Source: Geminicoccaceae bacterium (GTDB lineage Bacteria; Pseudomonadota; Alphaproteobacteria; Geminicoccales; Geminicoccaceae). From it: 64,000 nucleotides of DNA. The position numbers were made by a program, and so were the translations under genes. Shown here one piece after another: positions 1 to 9,700 of this stretch. The first letter of the stretch is position 1, and every line of letters starts with the position of its first letter. The stretch covers positions 1 to 64,000 of the forward strand of contig JANQPX010000035.1 of assembly GCA_028285265.1 (NCBI GenBank). Reading direction: 5' to 3'. A model generated the notes under the pieces. The model searched no databases. It worked only from the letters and a program-made list of their open reading frames with translations, and was not told where the DNA came from.

Positions 1-336
1 ATCCCATGAATAAATCCACAGAATATCCCCGCCACTATGATGCACATAACGACCTCACGCCGCCTGTACATCCCTTCCTTATCTACATTGTCAAAGAGCG
101 CAAACTACCTTGCGAAACACTGTTTCGCCGAACTGAAGATCGCTTGAAGGAGTTCCTCTTGCGTCCGCCGTTCGTCAGGCAGCCGCGCTTATCTATGTCC
201 CTTAGCCTTTTCGATCAAGTCTTTTTTTCGCAAAAATGCAACAAAACTGAGATTGGCCCGAAAACCGGGGTCAAATGGGATCTACCGTTCTCCCTTTGTA
301 CTTAGAAAAGCGGGAATAACATCATGAAACATCAAG
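1..336. other. Leading region without a convincing gene
   Basis: A 99-codon frame from 6 to 305 is open on the plus strand but its translation has no family resemblance, no ribosome binding site and poor codon use, so I do not call it. A nine-codon mini-frame (ATG at 324, stop at 348-350) sits just ahead of the amine oxidase and overlaps its possible GTG start at 337. No clear terminator or promoter was recognised. Confidence 0.4.
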
Positions 337-360
337 GTGAATCATCGTGAGTCACGGCAT

Positions 361-1602
361 ATGAGCGATCCCGATGTCGTCATTGTTGGCGCTGGCGCCG
401 CCGGCCTTGCCGCTGCACGACCACTTCTTAGCGCGGGGCAAGATGTCCTGATCCTCGAAGCCAGAGATCGCATCGGCGGACGCGCTTGGACCGAACCTGA
501 GGTCACCGGTTATCCCGTCGATCACGGCGCGTCCTTCATCCATGTCTGGCCGGACAATCCTTGGACCCATATTGCAAGGCGTCTCCGCGTGCCGACGGTG
601 ATCGATCAGCGTCGACGCTTTCTGTTCCATGATCGAGAAGAGGCCTCGCCGGAAGCGTTCAACGCCTTCATGTCCATGCGCACAGCCGCGGTCGATCAGG
701 TCGATGCGGCCATCTCGAACGGCAATGATCTCTCGATCAAAGACGCCCTCAAGCTCGATGGTCCCTTCGCAGCGCAAGCGAGCCTCTCACTCGGTCCATG
801 GCTGCTTGGGGCAGAAAATGACCAAGCAAGCGCCCTAGATTTCTCGCGTGGTGTCAGCGGACAAGATCGTCTGGTGCCAGGAGGATATGGTCGGCTCGTT
901 GCCACCTATGGTCGGGGCTTGCCCCTTCGGCTCGAGACCGAAGTCACGAAGCTCAGCGTTCGAGCGAATGACGTCGAGATCGAGACCAACGCCGGACGGC
1001 TTCGGGCAGGCCAGGTCATCGTCACGGTGCCAATCGGCGTTCTTGCGGATGAGCGAATCCGCTTTGAACCCGGTCTTGATGTCGGCCATCTTCGAGCGAT
1101 CGAAGGCCTGCCGATGGGCCTCCTGCAAAAGATCATTCTCGCCTTCGATGGCGATCCCTTCGACATGGGCGATGGATTTTACCTGCATGAGCAAAGCGAT
1201 GCCCAGGAGGCCGCTCTCTACTTCTGCAGACCTGCAGGCAGCAACCATGTCGTCGCCTTCGTCGGAGGCGATCTAGCCCGCCGTCTTGAAGCGGCCGGAG
1301 ACGTCGCCGCCCGGGAGTTCGCGCTCAATCCCTTGAGGCGGCTTTTCGGACGAGGCATCGATCAACGGCTGATCGCTGCTCGGCAAACACGTTGGGGCGT
1401 CGATCCTTTTGCATTAGGTAGCTATTCCGTCGCCAAGCCTGGCGCAGCCGATCGACGAACAGCACTTTCGACACCTCATGCCGGCCGTATCCACTTCGCC
1501 GGAGAAGCCGCAGCCCTCGAAGGTTGGGCGGCTACAGTCGCTGGAGCCTGGATGAGTGGACGCCAGGCCGCAAAGCGTTGCCTTGGGGCCTTGGCAAATT
1601 AG
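361..1602 (+). CDS. Flavin monoamine oxidase family protein
   Basis: An FAD-dependent amine oxidase (413 residues from the ATG at 361), expected to oxidise an amine to an imine/aldehyde with release of hydrogen peroxide. The N-terminus shows the Rossmann dinucleotide motif GAGAAG at residues 10-15, then the acidic ribose-binding E33 and the RIGGR signature at 37-41. The C-terminus has the second FAD-contact segment around FAGEAA (about residue 381) followed by a conserved GAW turn. Length is normal for bacterial members. A GTG at 337 in the same frame would add eight residues; I prefer the ATG because the Rossmann strand normally starts within a few residues of the N-terminus, though neither start has a good Shine-Dalgarno. 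It stands alone on its strand; the substrate cannot be inferred. An oxidase or a carotenoid/protoporphyrinogen-type desaturase of the same fold are alternatives. Confidence 0.8.
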   Translation: MSDPDVVIVGAGAAGLAAARPLLSAGQDVLILEARDRIGGRAWTEPEVTGYPVDHGASFIHVWPDNPWTHIARRLRVPTVIDQRRRFLFHDREEASPEAFNAFMSMRTAAVDQVDAAISNGNDLSIKDALKLDGPFAAQASLSLGPWLLGAENDQASALDFSRGVSGQDRLVPGGYGRLVATYGRGLPLRLETEVTKLSVRANDVEIETNAGRLRAGQVIVTVPIGVLADERIRFEPGLDVGHLRAIEGLPMGLLQKIILAFDGDPFDMGDGFYLHEQSDAQEAALYFCRPAGSNHVVAFVGGDLARRLEAAGDVAAREFALNPLRRLFGRGIDQRLIAARQTRWGVDPFALGSYSVAKPGAADRRTALSTPHAGRIHFAGEAAALEGWAATVAGAWMSGRQAAKRCLGALAN

Positions 1603-1745
1603 AACCACCCCATGGTATCACGCCCAACAAGTAAGATGATTGCTTGTCTCAAAGGATTTGCTAGGTTAGCCGACTGGCGGCCCGGGGCCGCTGAGCTTGG
1701 TCATTCCTATTACCAAGACGTTTGTCAGGAGGGGGAGGGTGTCTC

Positions 1746-3386
1746 ATGGCTAAGGACTCGTCCAGCCGATCGCCCAGCCGGAAATCTGAATGGTTCGCGC
1801 GCCGGCAAGTCTATTTGCGCTCAGGGCAGGATAGCCAATATGTCGAGCTCTCGCCGGGGTTGCAGATTGGTGTGGCGGTCGCGTTCGGTGCCCTTGCTTT
1901 GTGGCTGGTTGGCGCTTCCTACAGCACATTCGCCCGATCTGCAGATGCGGATGAGCAAACAGCCTTGATGGCTCAGCTCGGTAGCCTCGAGCAAACGCTG
2001 GGGCAGGTCGAACAGGAACGTGATGCAGCGCTTCAGGCGGGTGCCCGCGTCGCTCTTCTCGAGGCAGCCCTTGCGGATGCAGAAGACAAGGTCAACGGTG
2101 CCCCCAATCAGGAGGAGACCGACGCACTCAAGGCGGAACTCACCCGGAGTGTTGAGCAAATCGAAGATCTTCAACGCCGACTTTCGGAAGCCAAGGCGGA
2201 TGAGGCCGCCCTCCAAGCCAAATTTGAAGCGACGACATTGGCCAATGCCGATGCCAGTCAGAAGACAGCCGAAGAGGCATCGGGCCTACACGCTCAACTA
2301 GAAGAGGCATTTGCCGAGCTCGAAACCTTACGCGACGAGCGGGACGCCGCAACCAGCCGCCTATCGACCCTCGAGGGCGAAACATCGGCGAAAGAGGAAG
2401 CCTTCGAGCGCAACAATGCCCTTCTTAAAGCGGCAACCGCAGAGATCGAGCGCCTCCAGGAGGCCGTCGCGCTAGCCAATCGCGAGGCGAAGGACAAAGC
2501 CGAGGATCAAGAGAAAGCTTTGAGTGCGCTTCAACTCCAGCTCGACGAAGCGACGGATGCACGTGCGACACTCGAAAGCGAGACGGCCACCTTACGCAGC
2601 GACTTGAGCGCAGCGAAGGCGATTGCCGAGGACCATGCCAAAGGTCGAGCTTCCGCGATTGACACATTGACGGAAGAGCTCGACGAAGCGGTTGCAGCGC
2701 GGAATGAACTTGAAGAAGAAGCCGAAGCCCTTCGCGCTGAAATTGAGGAAGCCAAGTCGCAGACCGAGGAGCTTCAGCAAAAAGAGGCAGCCGCCTATAC
2801 CGACGCCCAGACCGCCATCGATGCAGCGATCGAGGCGCAGAATATCAAAGCTGAGCTCCGGGAGGCGGATCTCCTCGCAACCATCGACGACCTTCGCCAG
2901 GAACTCGAGGGCGCCGCTGCGCCGCCGGCTGCCGACGCGAACTTAGATTCAGAGAACCCGACCGAGCTTGAAGAGCTGAAAGAACGTCTCGAGGTCGCCG
3001 AGACCGAGATTGAACGGCTCCTTCTGGTCGGTCTCACACAAGATGGGATCGAGCAGGGATCACCCTTGGCACCCGCCGCCGTCTCCGTCGACTCAGTCGA
3101 GACCGATCGGCTTCGATCTGAGCTCCTGGCGGCTCAAGCGGACATCATCAAACTCAACGCCGACGTCAGTGCCGCAAAACAACGCCTCGCCGAGCAGGCT
3201 GCTGCACAGGGGGCTACGGCATCGCAACCTGACAACTCGGCCAAGCTTGAGCAACAACTGGCGTCGACCCGATCGCGCATGCAACAGCTCAATAAAGCGC
3301 TGGCCGATGCCAAACTTCGTGAGGTTGCGATCGACCTCGCCCTCATTAACGTCGTGCCCACACCGTCTCCACCGGCGCCACGTTAG
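1746..3386 (+). CDS. Inner-membrane-anchored long coiled-coil protein
   Basis: A 546-residue protein with a basic cytoplasmic head (1-30), one transmembrane segment at about 41-60, and then an almost unbroken Glu/Ala/Lys/Arg/Gln heptad region from about 70 to 530, so most of the chain is a periplasmic coiled coil. It ends in a short Pro-rich tail. The ATG at 1746 is preceded by a very strong AGGAGGGGG binding site; a longer in-frame start at 1722 lies inside that site and is rejected. The head plus membrane anchor resembles the N-terminus of alphaproteobacterial M23-type peptidoglycan peptidases that carry a coiled coil before a catalytic domain, but no LytM/M23 domain follows here in any frame. 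A scaffold or activator of cell-wall enzymes, EnvC-like, is a guess. I do not recognise a named family. Confidence 0.65.
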   Translation: MAKDSSSRSPSRKSEWFARRQVYLRSGQDSQYVELSPGLQIGVAVAFGALALWLVGASYSTFARSADADEQTALMAQLGSLEQTLGQVEQERDAALQAGARVALLEAALADAEDKVNGAPNQEETDALKAELTRSVEQIEDLQRRLSEAKADEAALQAKFEATTLANADASQKTAEEASGLHAQLEEAFAELETLRDERDAATSRLSTLEGETSAKEEAFERNNALLKAATAEIERLQEAVALANREAKDKAEDQEKALSALQLQLDEATDARATLESETATLRSDLSAAKAIAEDHAKGRASAIDTLTEELDEAVAARNELEEEAEALRAEIEEAKSQTEELQQKEAAAYTDAQTAIDAAIEAQNIKAELREADLLATIDDLRQELEGAAAPPAADANLDSENPTELEELKERLEVAETEIERLLLVGLTQDGIEQGSPLAPAAVSVDSVETDRLRSELLAAQADIIKLNADVSAAKQRLAEQAAAQGATASQPDNSAKLEQQLASTRSRMQQLNKALADAKLREVAIDLALINVVPTPSPPAPR

Positions 3387-3604
3387 GTTCTAGCAACACG
3401 CCATCGTTCAACCTTGTCGAGGGGTCGGTAATCAAAGCCGTCTCCCGATAAGGTCGGCCTATGACCTGACATGGCACCGCGACCCTATCGGATCGCCATC
3501 AGATCACGAACGCTAACGAAAAAGAGAGCTGTAGCCGATGCTACAGAGGAAATCCGCGGATCGTCCTTCAGTGTCGTCAGTCAACGCAACAAGGGGGTCC
3601 TCCC

Positions 3605-4147
3605 ATGACTAATTATGACGACACCAACAACGCAAGCGGTTTACCAGCCTTCAACACGACCACACTTGGCCTGATGTTTGTGGCCGGTTTCTTTGCGACC
3701 AACGCTTTCGACCTCTTCGGTCAGGTGATCAGTCCAGCGCTCGGTTTCGCAACCCTGTCTCCGCATGGTTTGGCGAAAAGCCTTCTCGGCTCACTTGGCC
3801 TCCCGGCAAGTGATTTCGCTGGCTTTTTTGTCCATTTCTATCTCGTCGGCCTCATCGGCTATCCCGTCGGCTGGCTCTTCATCTTCCGTCCGCTCTGGAC
3901 GCGGCTGTTCGGCGATCGATTTGGCGGGTTCATCCCCTCAGCCATCTATGGATTTGGCCTGTGGATCTTTGCGATCGGCGGCATCACCGTGCTGGCAGGC
4001 CTTCCGTTCTTCTTGAACTTTTCCGGCATCACGTGGGTCGCCCTCGTCGGACATGTTCTCTACGGGATCGTCCTGGTCGCCGTCCTAAATGGGGTGGAGC
4101 GCCGCCCCGCAAACGCACCAAGTTCAGTGGTGCCCGCGTACACTTGA
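3605..4147 (+). CDS. Four-helix integral membrane protein of unknown function
   Basis: A 180-residue hydrophobic protein with four predicted transmembrane segments at about residues 18-45, 74-100, 108-135 and 140-163, a short polar N-terminus and a hydrophilic tail. The start at 3605 is supported by an AAGGGGG site seven bases upstream. No catalytic motif is visible; the repeated GxxG and Phe/Gly-rich helices do not identify a known transporter family to me. It is transcribed toward the convergent dehydrogenase gene and separated from it by a strong hairpin. Function unknown. Confidence 0.65.
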   Translation: MTNYDDTNNASGLPAFNTTTLGLMFVAGFFATNAFDLFGQVISPALGFATLSPHGLAKSLLGSLGLPASDFAGFFVHFYLVGLIGYPVGWLFIFRPLWTRLFGDRFGGFIPSAIYGFGLWIFAIGGITVLAGLPFFLNFSGITWVALVGHVLYGIVLVAVLNGVERRPANAPSSVVPAYT

Positions 4148-4245
4148 TTAGAAAGTCGCCGACGGTGACGCGGGTATTGCATCAAGCCTCGTTTGCAATC
4201 CCCAGCGTCACCGACCCGACACCCCTCGCACGATACGCCGATCCA

Positions 4246-4276
4246 AGCCCGGCCCTCTCACGCAAGAGGCCGGGCT
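4246..4276. terminator. Hairpin between convergent genes
   Basis: Left arm 4246-4258 and right arm 4265-4276 pair over 12 bp (core AGCCCGGCC) with a single bulged C and a six-base loop. It lies between the ends of two convergent genes, so it could stop transcription from both sides. The T-run is weak on either strand. Confidence 0.55.
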
Positions 4277-4293
4277 GCCTGGCTTTCAAGATC

Positions 4294-6687
4294 TCATCGG
4301 AAACGCTTAGGCGCCACGACCTCGGCGATTGATGTGGTCTCCAACTGCTCGAGTTCGATCATCGTACCTTCGACGGCATAGGCGGGATCGATGAACGCCA
4401 TCGCGATATTTTCCAAGCTGCGGTAACCAAACGCCGCTGACGTGACTGTTCCGATCAGTTGTCCCTTTGCCACGACCGACGCTCCCGGATGAGCCGGAAG
4501 GGCGTCGTCCTTGATCTTGAGCGTGACAAAGCGACGGCGAGGCGCTTGCTCCTTCTTGGCCAACAGTGCCGCTCGCCCTGGAAAGGCAGATTTCTCGAGG
4601 TCGACGAAACGCTCGAGGGCACTCTCGAACGGATCGAATTCTGTGATCAGGTCGGCCTTCCAATGTCTGTAGCCCATCTCGATGCGCATGGACTCGATCG
4701 CATAGGCGCCGAAAGTCGCCATGCCATGCGGCTCGCCCGCCAGCCGGAGCGCCTGATAGGCGTCTGCCGCATGGTCGATGGGAACATGCAGTTCGAACGC
4801 GTCTTCACCGGAGAAGCTGACCGACATGGCGACCACAGTAGCCGCCCCCAGCTTCACCTCACGAACCCTGAGCCAAGGAAAGGTTTGCCAGTCCGTCTCT
4901 GGCGACGCGCTTGCCAAGACTGAACGTGCTTTCGGGCCCGCGACCAAGAGGATGGTATGGGTCGAAACTTTCGGCGTGAGGGTGATCGTGCCGCCGTTCG
5001 GCAAATGGGCACTTAACCAATCGAGATCGTGCCGCTCTGCGGCGGCGGCCGAGCCCCACCAAACTGTCGTCTCGTCGAGCAGGGCGAGCGTGGCTTCGCC
5101 GAGAACATTTCCCTTCTCGGTCAAAAAGTAACCGAGCCCCACCTTGCCAGGACGGCGTGGCACGCGTCCGCAGAGCAAACCATCGAGCCAGTCGATCGCA
5201 CCATCACCGCTGATCTCAATCCGGTTAAACCCATTGATTTCGGCAAGCCCAACGCCGGTATGCACGGCGTCAACTTCCTTCGCCACCACGTCATGCCAAT
5301 TCGGCCATCGATGGGTCAGGCTGGGCTCAAAATCCGGTGTCGGCTTGATAAACGCTGCCCTTTCCCACCCGTTGACAACGGTGAAGTCCGCGCCGTCAGC
5401 CTCCAAGATCGGCGTCAGAGGCGTCGTCTGCAGCGGCCGACCCGCAGGACGATGTTCATGGGGCCGATGGAACCGAAATTCGTTTTGGTAATCTTCGATG
5501 GCTTTTTGGGCGGTATAGGTCTCCGTTGCATAGGGCCCGAACCGCCGCGGATCGAGCGCAAACGTGTCGAACTCAGCCTCGCCATGGACCATCATCTGCG
5601 CCAAAAGCCAACCATGCCCACCACCTTCGCCAAGTCCGGCACGAAGACCAGTGATCGCCCAGGCATTGCGCTTGCCACCGATCGGACCGACCAAGGGAAC
5701 ACCATCCGGCGTATAGGTAATCGGGCCATTGATGATGGTGTGGATACCCGTCTCGGCAAGGCAGGGCATGCGCTTGATGACGTTGTCCAGAACCGGCAAA
5801 ACGCGATCTGGATCATCGGGACAAAGCGCGCTCGAGAAGTTCGGATCGATCCCGTCAAGACCCCAGGTCTTGCAGTCCTGTTCGTAAAAGCCCACCAAAA
5901 GGCCTTGCTTTTCCTGCCTTGAATAGAAGTCGTCTGTCGGGCATCGGAGCAGCGGCACGCGTCTGCCGAAGGCTTCGATGGCCTCGATGGGCTCGGTTAG
6001 AAAATACTGATGCTCCATGGAGACGACGGGGAGATACACCCCCATCATTGCGCCGATTTCGTTGCAACGATAGCCACCGGCGTTGACGACATGCTCGGCG
6101 TAAATGTCACCGCTTTCGGTATGAACGATCCACTCACCGCCCTGCTTTTGGGTCAGCCCGACGACCGGCGTTTGTCGGTGAATCTCAGCACCGGCGTGAC
6201 GCGCGCGCCGCGCCAGCGCCTGACAAAGCTGCGCGGGATCGATATCGCCATCCAGGGGATCCCAAAGAGCGCCCTTTAACATGTCCGTCGTAATGAGCGG
6301 GTGCCGGCGGGCACATTCTTCCGGATCGAGCAGCTCAAAGTGAACGCCCATCCCCTTGGCCATCGACATAAAATGCCGGTAACCATCGATATGCCAATCC
6401 TCGGATGCCAACCGGAGCCCGCCATCCGCGTGGTGATAATTGATGGGGTAATCAGGGTCCTCGGCAAGCTCCTGATAGAGCCGTATCGAATGAGTCTTGA
6501 GGCCCACCATGACCTGGATGGCGCCGAAGTTCGTCACCTGCGCCGCTGAATGCCAGGTCGTTCCTGACGTGAGTTCATCACGCTCCAAGAGGACGATGTC
6601 CGTCCAGCCTTCACGCGTGAGATGATAGAGCGCCGAACATCCAGCGATCCCGCCACCGATGATGACCGCCCGAGCCGTTGTTCTCAT
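4294..6687 (-). CDS. Dimethylglycine/sarcosine dehydrogenase-like FAD protein with GcvT domain
   Basis: A 797-residue two-part enzyme of the dimethylglycine dehydrogenase/sarcosine dehydrogenase family, which removes methyl groups from N-methylated glycines; the C-terminal GcvT-like half classically passes the one-carbon unit to tetrahydrofolate. Residues 1 to about 370 form the FAD-dependent (DAO-fold) half, with GGGIAG at 11-16 and the motif SGTTWH at 41-46; the histidine of this motif is where mammalian dimethylglycine dehydrogenase binds FAD covalently. A short linker domain follows and the GcvT/aminomethyltransferase half occupies about 430-797, including a typical beta-barrel end. Divergent from the MttB-family gene across a 176 bp gap, which suggests joint use in glycine betaine/methylamine breakdown (inference). 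The precise substrate (dimethylglycine, sarcosine or another N-methyl compound) cannot be fixed from sequence. Confidence 0.82.
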   Translation of the reverse strand: MRTTARAVIIGGGIAGCSALYHLTREGWTDIVLLERDELTSGTTWHSAAQVTNFGAIQVMVGLKTHSIRLYQELAEDPDYPINYHHADGGLRLASEDWHIDGYRHFMSMAKGMGVHFELLDPEECARRHPLITTDMLKGALWDPLDGDIDPAQLCQALARRARHAGAEIHRQTPVVGLTQKQGGEWIVHTESGDIYAEHVVNAGGYRCNEIGAMMGVYLPVVSMEHQYFLTEPIEAIEAFGRRVPLLRCPTDDFYSRQEKQGLLVGFYEQDCKTWGLDGIDPNFSSALCPDDPDRVLPVLDNVIKRMPCLAETGIHTIINGPITYTPDGVPLVGPIGGKRNAWAITGLRAGLGEGGGHGWLLAQMMVHGEAEFDTFALDPRRFGPYATETYTAQKAIEDYQNEFRFHRPHEHRPAGRPLQTTPLTPILEADGADFTVVNGWERAAFIKPTPDFEPSLTHRWPNWHDVVAKEVDAVHTGVGLAEINGFNRIEISGDGAIDWLDGLLCGRVPRRPGKVGLGYFLTEKGNVLGEATLALLDETTVWWGSAAAAERHDLDWLSAHLPNGGTITLTPKVSTHTILLVAGPKARSVLASASPETDWQTFPWLRVREVKLGAATVVAMSVSFSGEDAFELHVPIDHAADAYQALRLAGEPHGMATFGAYAIESMRIEMGYRHWKADLITEFDPFESALERFVDLEKSAFPGRAALLAKKEQAPRRRFVTLKIKDDALPAHPGASVVAKGQLIGTVTSAAFGYRSLENIAMAFIDPAYAVEGTMIELEQLETTSIAEVVAPKRFR

Positions 6688-6863
6688 GCAATGTTCCTTT
6701 GATAGCCGGACGATTTACGCTTCAATAGATAGGCGATGGGATGAAGCAAAAGACCGATCATCACGGAAGCATTCCTGCGATTTTGCGAAATGTAAATCCT
6801 TTGGCCTCCGCGTACCCCGGTCAACCGCAAAACCACTATCGGCGATGTCAGGGAGAAACAATC

Positions 6864-8387
6864 GTGGACACTGGTAAGACAAGGTCTCGCCGCGCCGGGC
6901 GCGCCGCTCGGCAAAAGGAACGCCGCTCGCCGCCGACGATAAGCGCCGCCCCGCCCGGCCAGATCGGCGGGCGCTATAGGCCGCTTGATGACCGCGAAAT
7001 CCATGCGATTTACACAACTGCCCTGAAACTTCTCGCCGAACTCGGCATGGGCCAAGCGCCGCCACAATTGATTGAAGCGGCAACAGCAAAGGGGGCAGCG
7101 ATTAATGGGCTTGGCCGTCTAGCCTTTCCACGAATGCTGGTGGAGGATGTCGTTGCATCGGCAGCGAAGAGCTTCGTCCTTTACGGCCGCGATCCGCGAT
7201 ATGACATCGAGGTCGGCGGCGAGCGTGTCTATTTCGGTACGGGTGGTGCCGCGGTTCAAACACTTGATCTCGACACCGGCCTCTATCGGCCCTCAACCCT
7301 TAACGACCTCCATGATTTCACGCGCCTGATCGACGGGCTGCCCAATATCAGTTGGTTCACACGCTGTTGCATTGCGACAGACGTTCCCGACAGTTTCGAT
7401 CTCGATATCAACACCGCCTATGCCCTCATCCGCAATACGCAAAAGCCTGTGGGCACAGCGTTCACCCTTGGACATCATGTTGCGCCGATCGTCGAGATGT
7501 TCGACATGGCATTGGGCGGCCCGGGCCAATTCCGCAAACGGCCGTTTTGCAAGGCCCACATTTCCCCCGTCGTATCGCCGATGCGTTATGGCGAAGATGC
7601 CGTCGATGTGACGATTGCCTGCATCCAACAAGGCGTACCGATCAATAGTATCATCGCTGCCCAATCAGGTGCGACGGCGCCAGCCACGCTGGCTGGATTC
7701 TTAGCCCAGTCTCTTGCCGAGACGCTTGCGGGCCTCATCTTGGTGAACGTGTTTGCACCTGGCTATCCCGTCATCTTCTCGAACTGGCCTTTTGTCATCG
7801 ACCTCAGAACCGGCGCGTTTTGCGGCAGCGGCGGAGAGAGTGCTGTCTTGAACGCTGCGTCGGCTCAGATCTCAAACTGGCTCGGCCTCCCCTCGGGCGT
7901 TGCGAGTTCGATGGCGGACGCCAAAGCGGTCGACGCGCAGATGGGTGCCGAAAAGGCTCTTTCTGCCGTGGCAGCCGGACTCGCCGGGGCCAACATGGTC
8001 TATGAAAGCGCCGGCATGATGGCCTCGTTGCTCGGCGCCAGCTTTGAGGCCTTTGTCCTTGATGATGAGATGCTCAGTGCCGTGCACCGGACCATCCGCG
8101 GCATCGAAGTCAATGATGAAACGCTCGGCTTTGAAGCGATCAGAGATGTCGTGCTCGGCGAGGGGCATTTCCTCAGCCATCCTCTCACGATGGCGGCAAT
8201 GGAACGAGATTATGCTTGGCCACAACTGGCCGATCGGGAAGCGCCGGCCACGTGGGCAGAACAGGGTGCGGCCGATATTTGGGAACGGGCTCGGCAACGC
8301 GCCAAGCAGCATCTACGAGATCATCATCCCGACTATCTCGGCGAGACTCTGACGACGCGCCTCAAAAGCCGATATCCCCTGAAGTAA
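6864..8387 (+). CDS. MttB-family (trimethylamine methyltransferase-like) protein, non-pyrrolysine
   Basis: Member of the MttB/COG5598 superfamily (507 residues). The founding enzyme moves a methyl group from trimethylamine to a corrinoid protein using pyrrolysine; this one is read through without an in-frame amber codon, so it belongs to the non-pyrrolysine branch, whose characterised members act on glycine betaine and related quaternary amines. I place the start at GTG 6864, seven bases after CAGGGAGA, rather than at the first open codon at 6741, because the extra 41 residues are low-complexity and the family begins with a short basic stretch before the conserved domain. No corrinoid-binding partner or reductive activator gene is nearby. 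The divergent dehydrogenase is the likely functional neighbour (inference). Confidence 0.8.
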   Translation: MDTGKTRSRRAGRAARQKERRSPPTISAAPPGQIGGRYRPLDDREIHAIYTTALKLLAELGMGQAPPQLIEAATAKGAAINGLGRLAFPRMLVEDVVASAAKSFVLYGRDPRYDIEVGGERVYFGTGGAAVQTLDLDTGLYRPSTLNDLHDFTRLIDGLPNISWFTRCCIATDVPDSFDLDINTAYALIRNTQKPVGTAFTLGHHVAPIVEMFDMALGGPGQFRKRPFCKAHISPVVSPMRYGEDAVDVTIACIQQGVPINSIIAAQSGATAPATLAGFLAQSLAETLAGLILVNVFAPGYPVIFSNWPFVIDLRTGAFCGSGGESAVLNAASAQISNWLGLPSGVASSMADAKAVDAQMGAEKALSAVAAGLAGANMVYESAGMMASLLGASFEAFVLDDEMLSAVHRTIRGIEVNDETLGFEAIRDVVLGEGHFLSHPLTMAAMERDYAWPQLADREAPATWAEQGAADIWERARQRAKQHLRDHHPDYLGETLTTRLKSRYPLK

Positions 8388-8473
8388 GGTGGTTTAACCC
8401 CGCTCACCAACGCACACGAACACTGTTGGTTCGATCAGAGATGCCGTTCGAGGCCGATACCAGCTTCCATCGC

Positions 8474-9700
8474 CTAGAGCGCATCGCCGCGCATGAGACG
8501 GGGAAGATCACCGACCAGGCCCATCGCATGCTGCATGAAGAAACGCTTGAGCGGCGGCACGCGGTTGACCAGGCCAAGCCCCCATTCGCGCGCGAGCTTC
8601 AGCGGAAGAACGTCGTTGGCGAACAGACGATTGAGCCCATCGGTGATCGCGATCAGGGCAAGACTGTCGAAGCGCCGCCAGCGTTCATAGCGCGCTAGGA
8701 CGGAGGCGCTGCCGGGGTCGAGGCCAAGCCTCAAGGCATCGATCGTAAGCTCGGCAAGAGCAGCGACATCGCGAAGAGCAAGATTCCAACCCTGGCCGGC
8801 GATCGGATGGATCTTTCTAGCGGCATCCCCGATCAGGGCGAGCCGATGATCGGTGTAGCGATGGGCCTGGGCCATCGAGAGAGGATAGTGATACCGCGGG
8901 CCCGCAAGACCGAGAGCGCCAAGGCCCTGGTCGAAGCGTTCCTCGAGCTCGCCTAAGAATGCCTCGTCGTCGAGCGCAATGAGATCCTGAGCTAAGCCGT
9001 TTTCCGCCGCCCAGACAATCGACGAGCGATGCCCCTGCATGGGCAAGATCGCAAGCGGTCCATCTGGAAAGAATCGCTCGACCGCAACGCCGTGATGGGC
9101 ATGTTCATGATCGATGGTGGCGACGATGCCGGTTTGCCCATAGTCAAAACGCATCACATCGATGTTGGCTTCACGCCGGCACATTGAGTTCTGGCCATCG
9201 GCACCGATCACCAATCGGGCTCGGATCACCCTACCACTATCAAGCATGATCTGAACGCCGCTGGCGCCACGTGTCAGCCGCTTGACCTTGTCAGGCATCG
9301 CCAGGGTTAGGGTCGTGGTGGCGAGACTTTTCGCCTTTTCGATCAGCCCGTGCCGAATCGCACGGTTTTCGACGATATGCCCAAGGGCCTCACCCCCAAC
9401 CTCGCGGTGATCATAAAAGACACGAAAGGGTGACGCATGCTCGCTAACCTCGATATCGATAATTGGCTCAGCGGCCGACCGTAGGGCCGGCCAAACGCCG
9501 ATCCCATCAAGAAGATAGTGCGAGGCACGCGCCACGGCTGTGACTCGCCCATCAAAGGGCGCCGTCGCTGATAACGGCACAGGCAACGGATCGATCACAG
9601 CGACATCGGCGCCTGCACCCGCTGTTGCCACAGCAAAGGCAAGCCCCGTCATGCCCCCACCGACCACCGCAAGATCGACCGTCTTGTCGTTCACCATCAT
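8474..9700 (-). CDS. UbiH/UbiF/VisC/COQ6-family FAD monooxygenase
   Basis: A 408-residue flavoprotein hydroxylase of the group that adds ring hydroxyls during ubiquinone synthesis. The FAD fingerprint GGGMTG lies at residues 14-19, and the second FAD motif (GDAARKIHP, then GQGWN) near residue 290, as in UbiH/UbiF. Frames extend upstream to 9751, but the Rossmann fold begins right after the tandem ATGs at 9700/9697, so the start is placed there. The gene is solitary and converges on the mttB-like gene; it divides the region from the divergent ammonium transporter. Which ring carbon it hydroxylates cannot be told from sequence, since alphaproteobacteria mix and broaden these enzymes, so no Ubi letter is assigned. 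Confidence 0.85.
   Translation of the reverse strand: MMVNDKTVDLAVVGGGMTGLAFAVATAGAGADVAVIDPLPVPLSATAPFDGRVTAVARASHYLLDGIGVWPALRSAAEPIIDIEVSEHASPFRVFYDHREVGGEALGHIVENRAIRHGLIEKAKSLATTTLTLAMPDKVKRLTRGASGVQIMLDSGRVIRARLVIGADGQNSMCRREANIDVMRFDYGQTGIVATIDHEHAHHGVAVERFFPDGPLAILPMQGHRSSIVWAAENGLAQDLIALDDEAFLGELEERFDQGLGALGLAGPRYHYPLSMAQAHRYTDHRLALIGDAARKIHPIAGQGWNLALRDVAALAELTIDALRLGLDPGSASVLARYERWRRFDSLALIAITDGLNRLFANDVLPLKLAREWGLGLVNRVPPLKRFFMQHAMGLVGDLPRLMRGDAL

Noticed and set aside
6..305. 99-codon open frame at the left edge
   Set aside because: No family resemblance, no binding site, poor codon bias; probably chance.
1950..3300. Possible tandem DNA repeat in the coiled-coil gene
   Set aside because: The repetition is of amino-acid type (heptads), with no repeated nucleotide unit.
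5029..5922. 297-codon plus-strand frame inside the dehydrogenase gene
   Set aside because: Antisense shadow of a clear minus-strand gene with full domain content.
6864..8387. Pyrrolysine-dependent trimethylamine methyltransferase
   Set aside because: No in-frame amber codon interrupts the frame and no pyl genes are present, so it is the non-pyrrolysine type.
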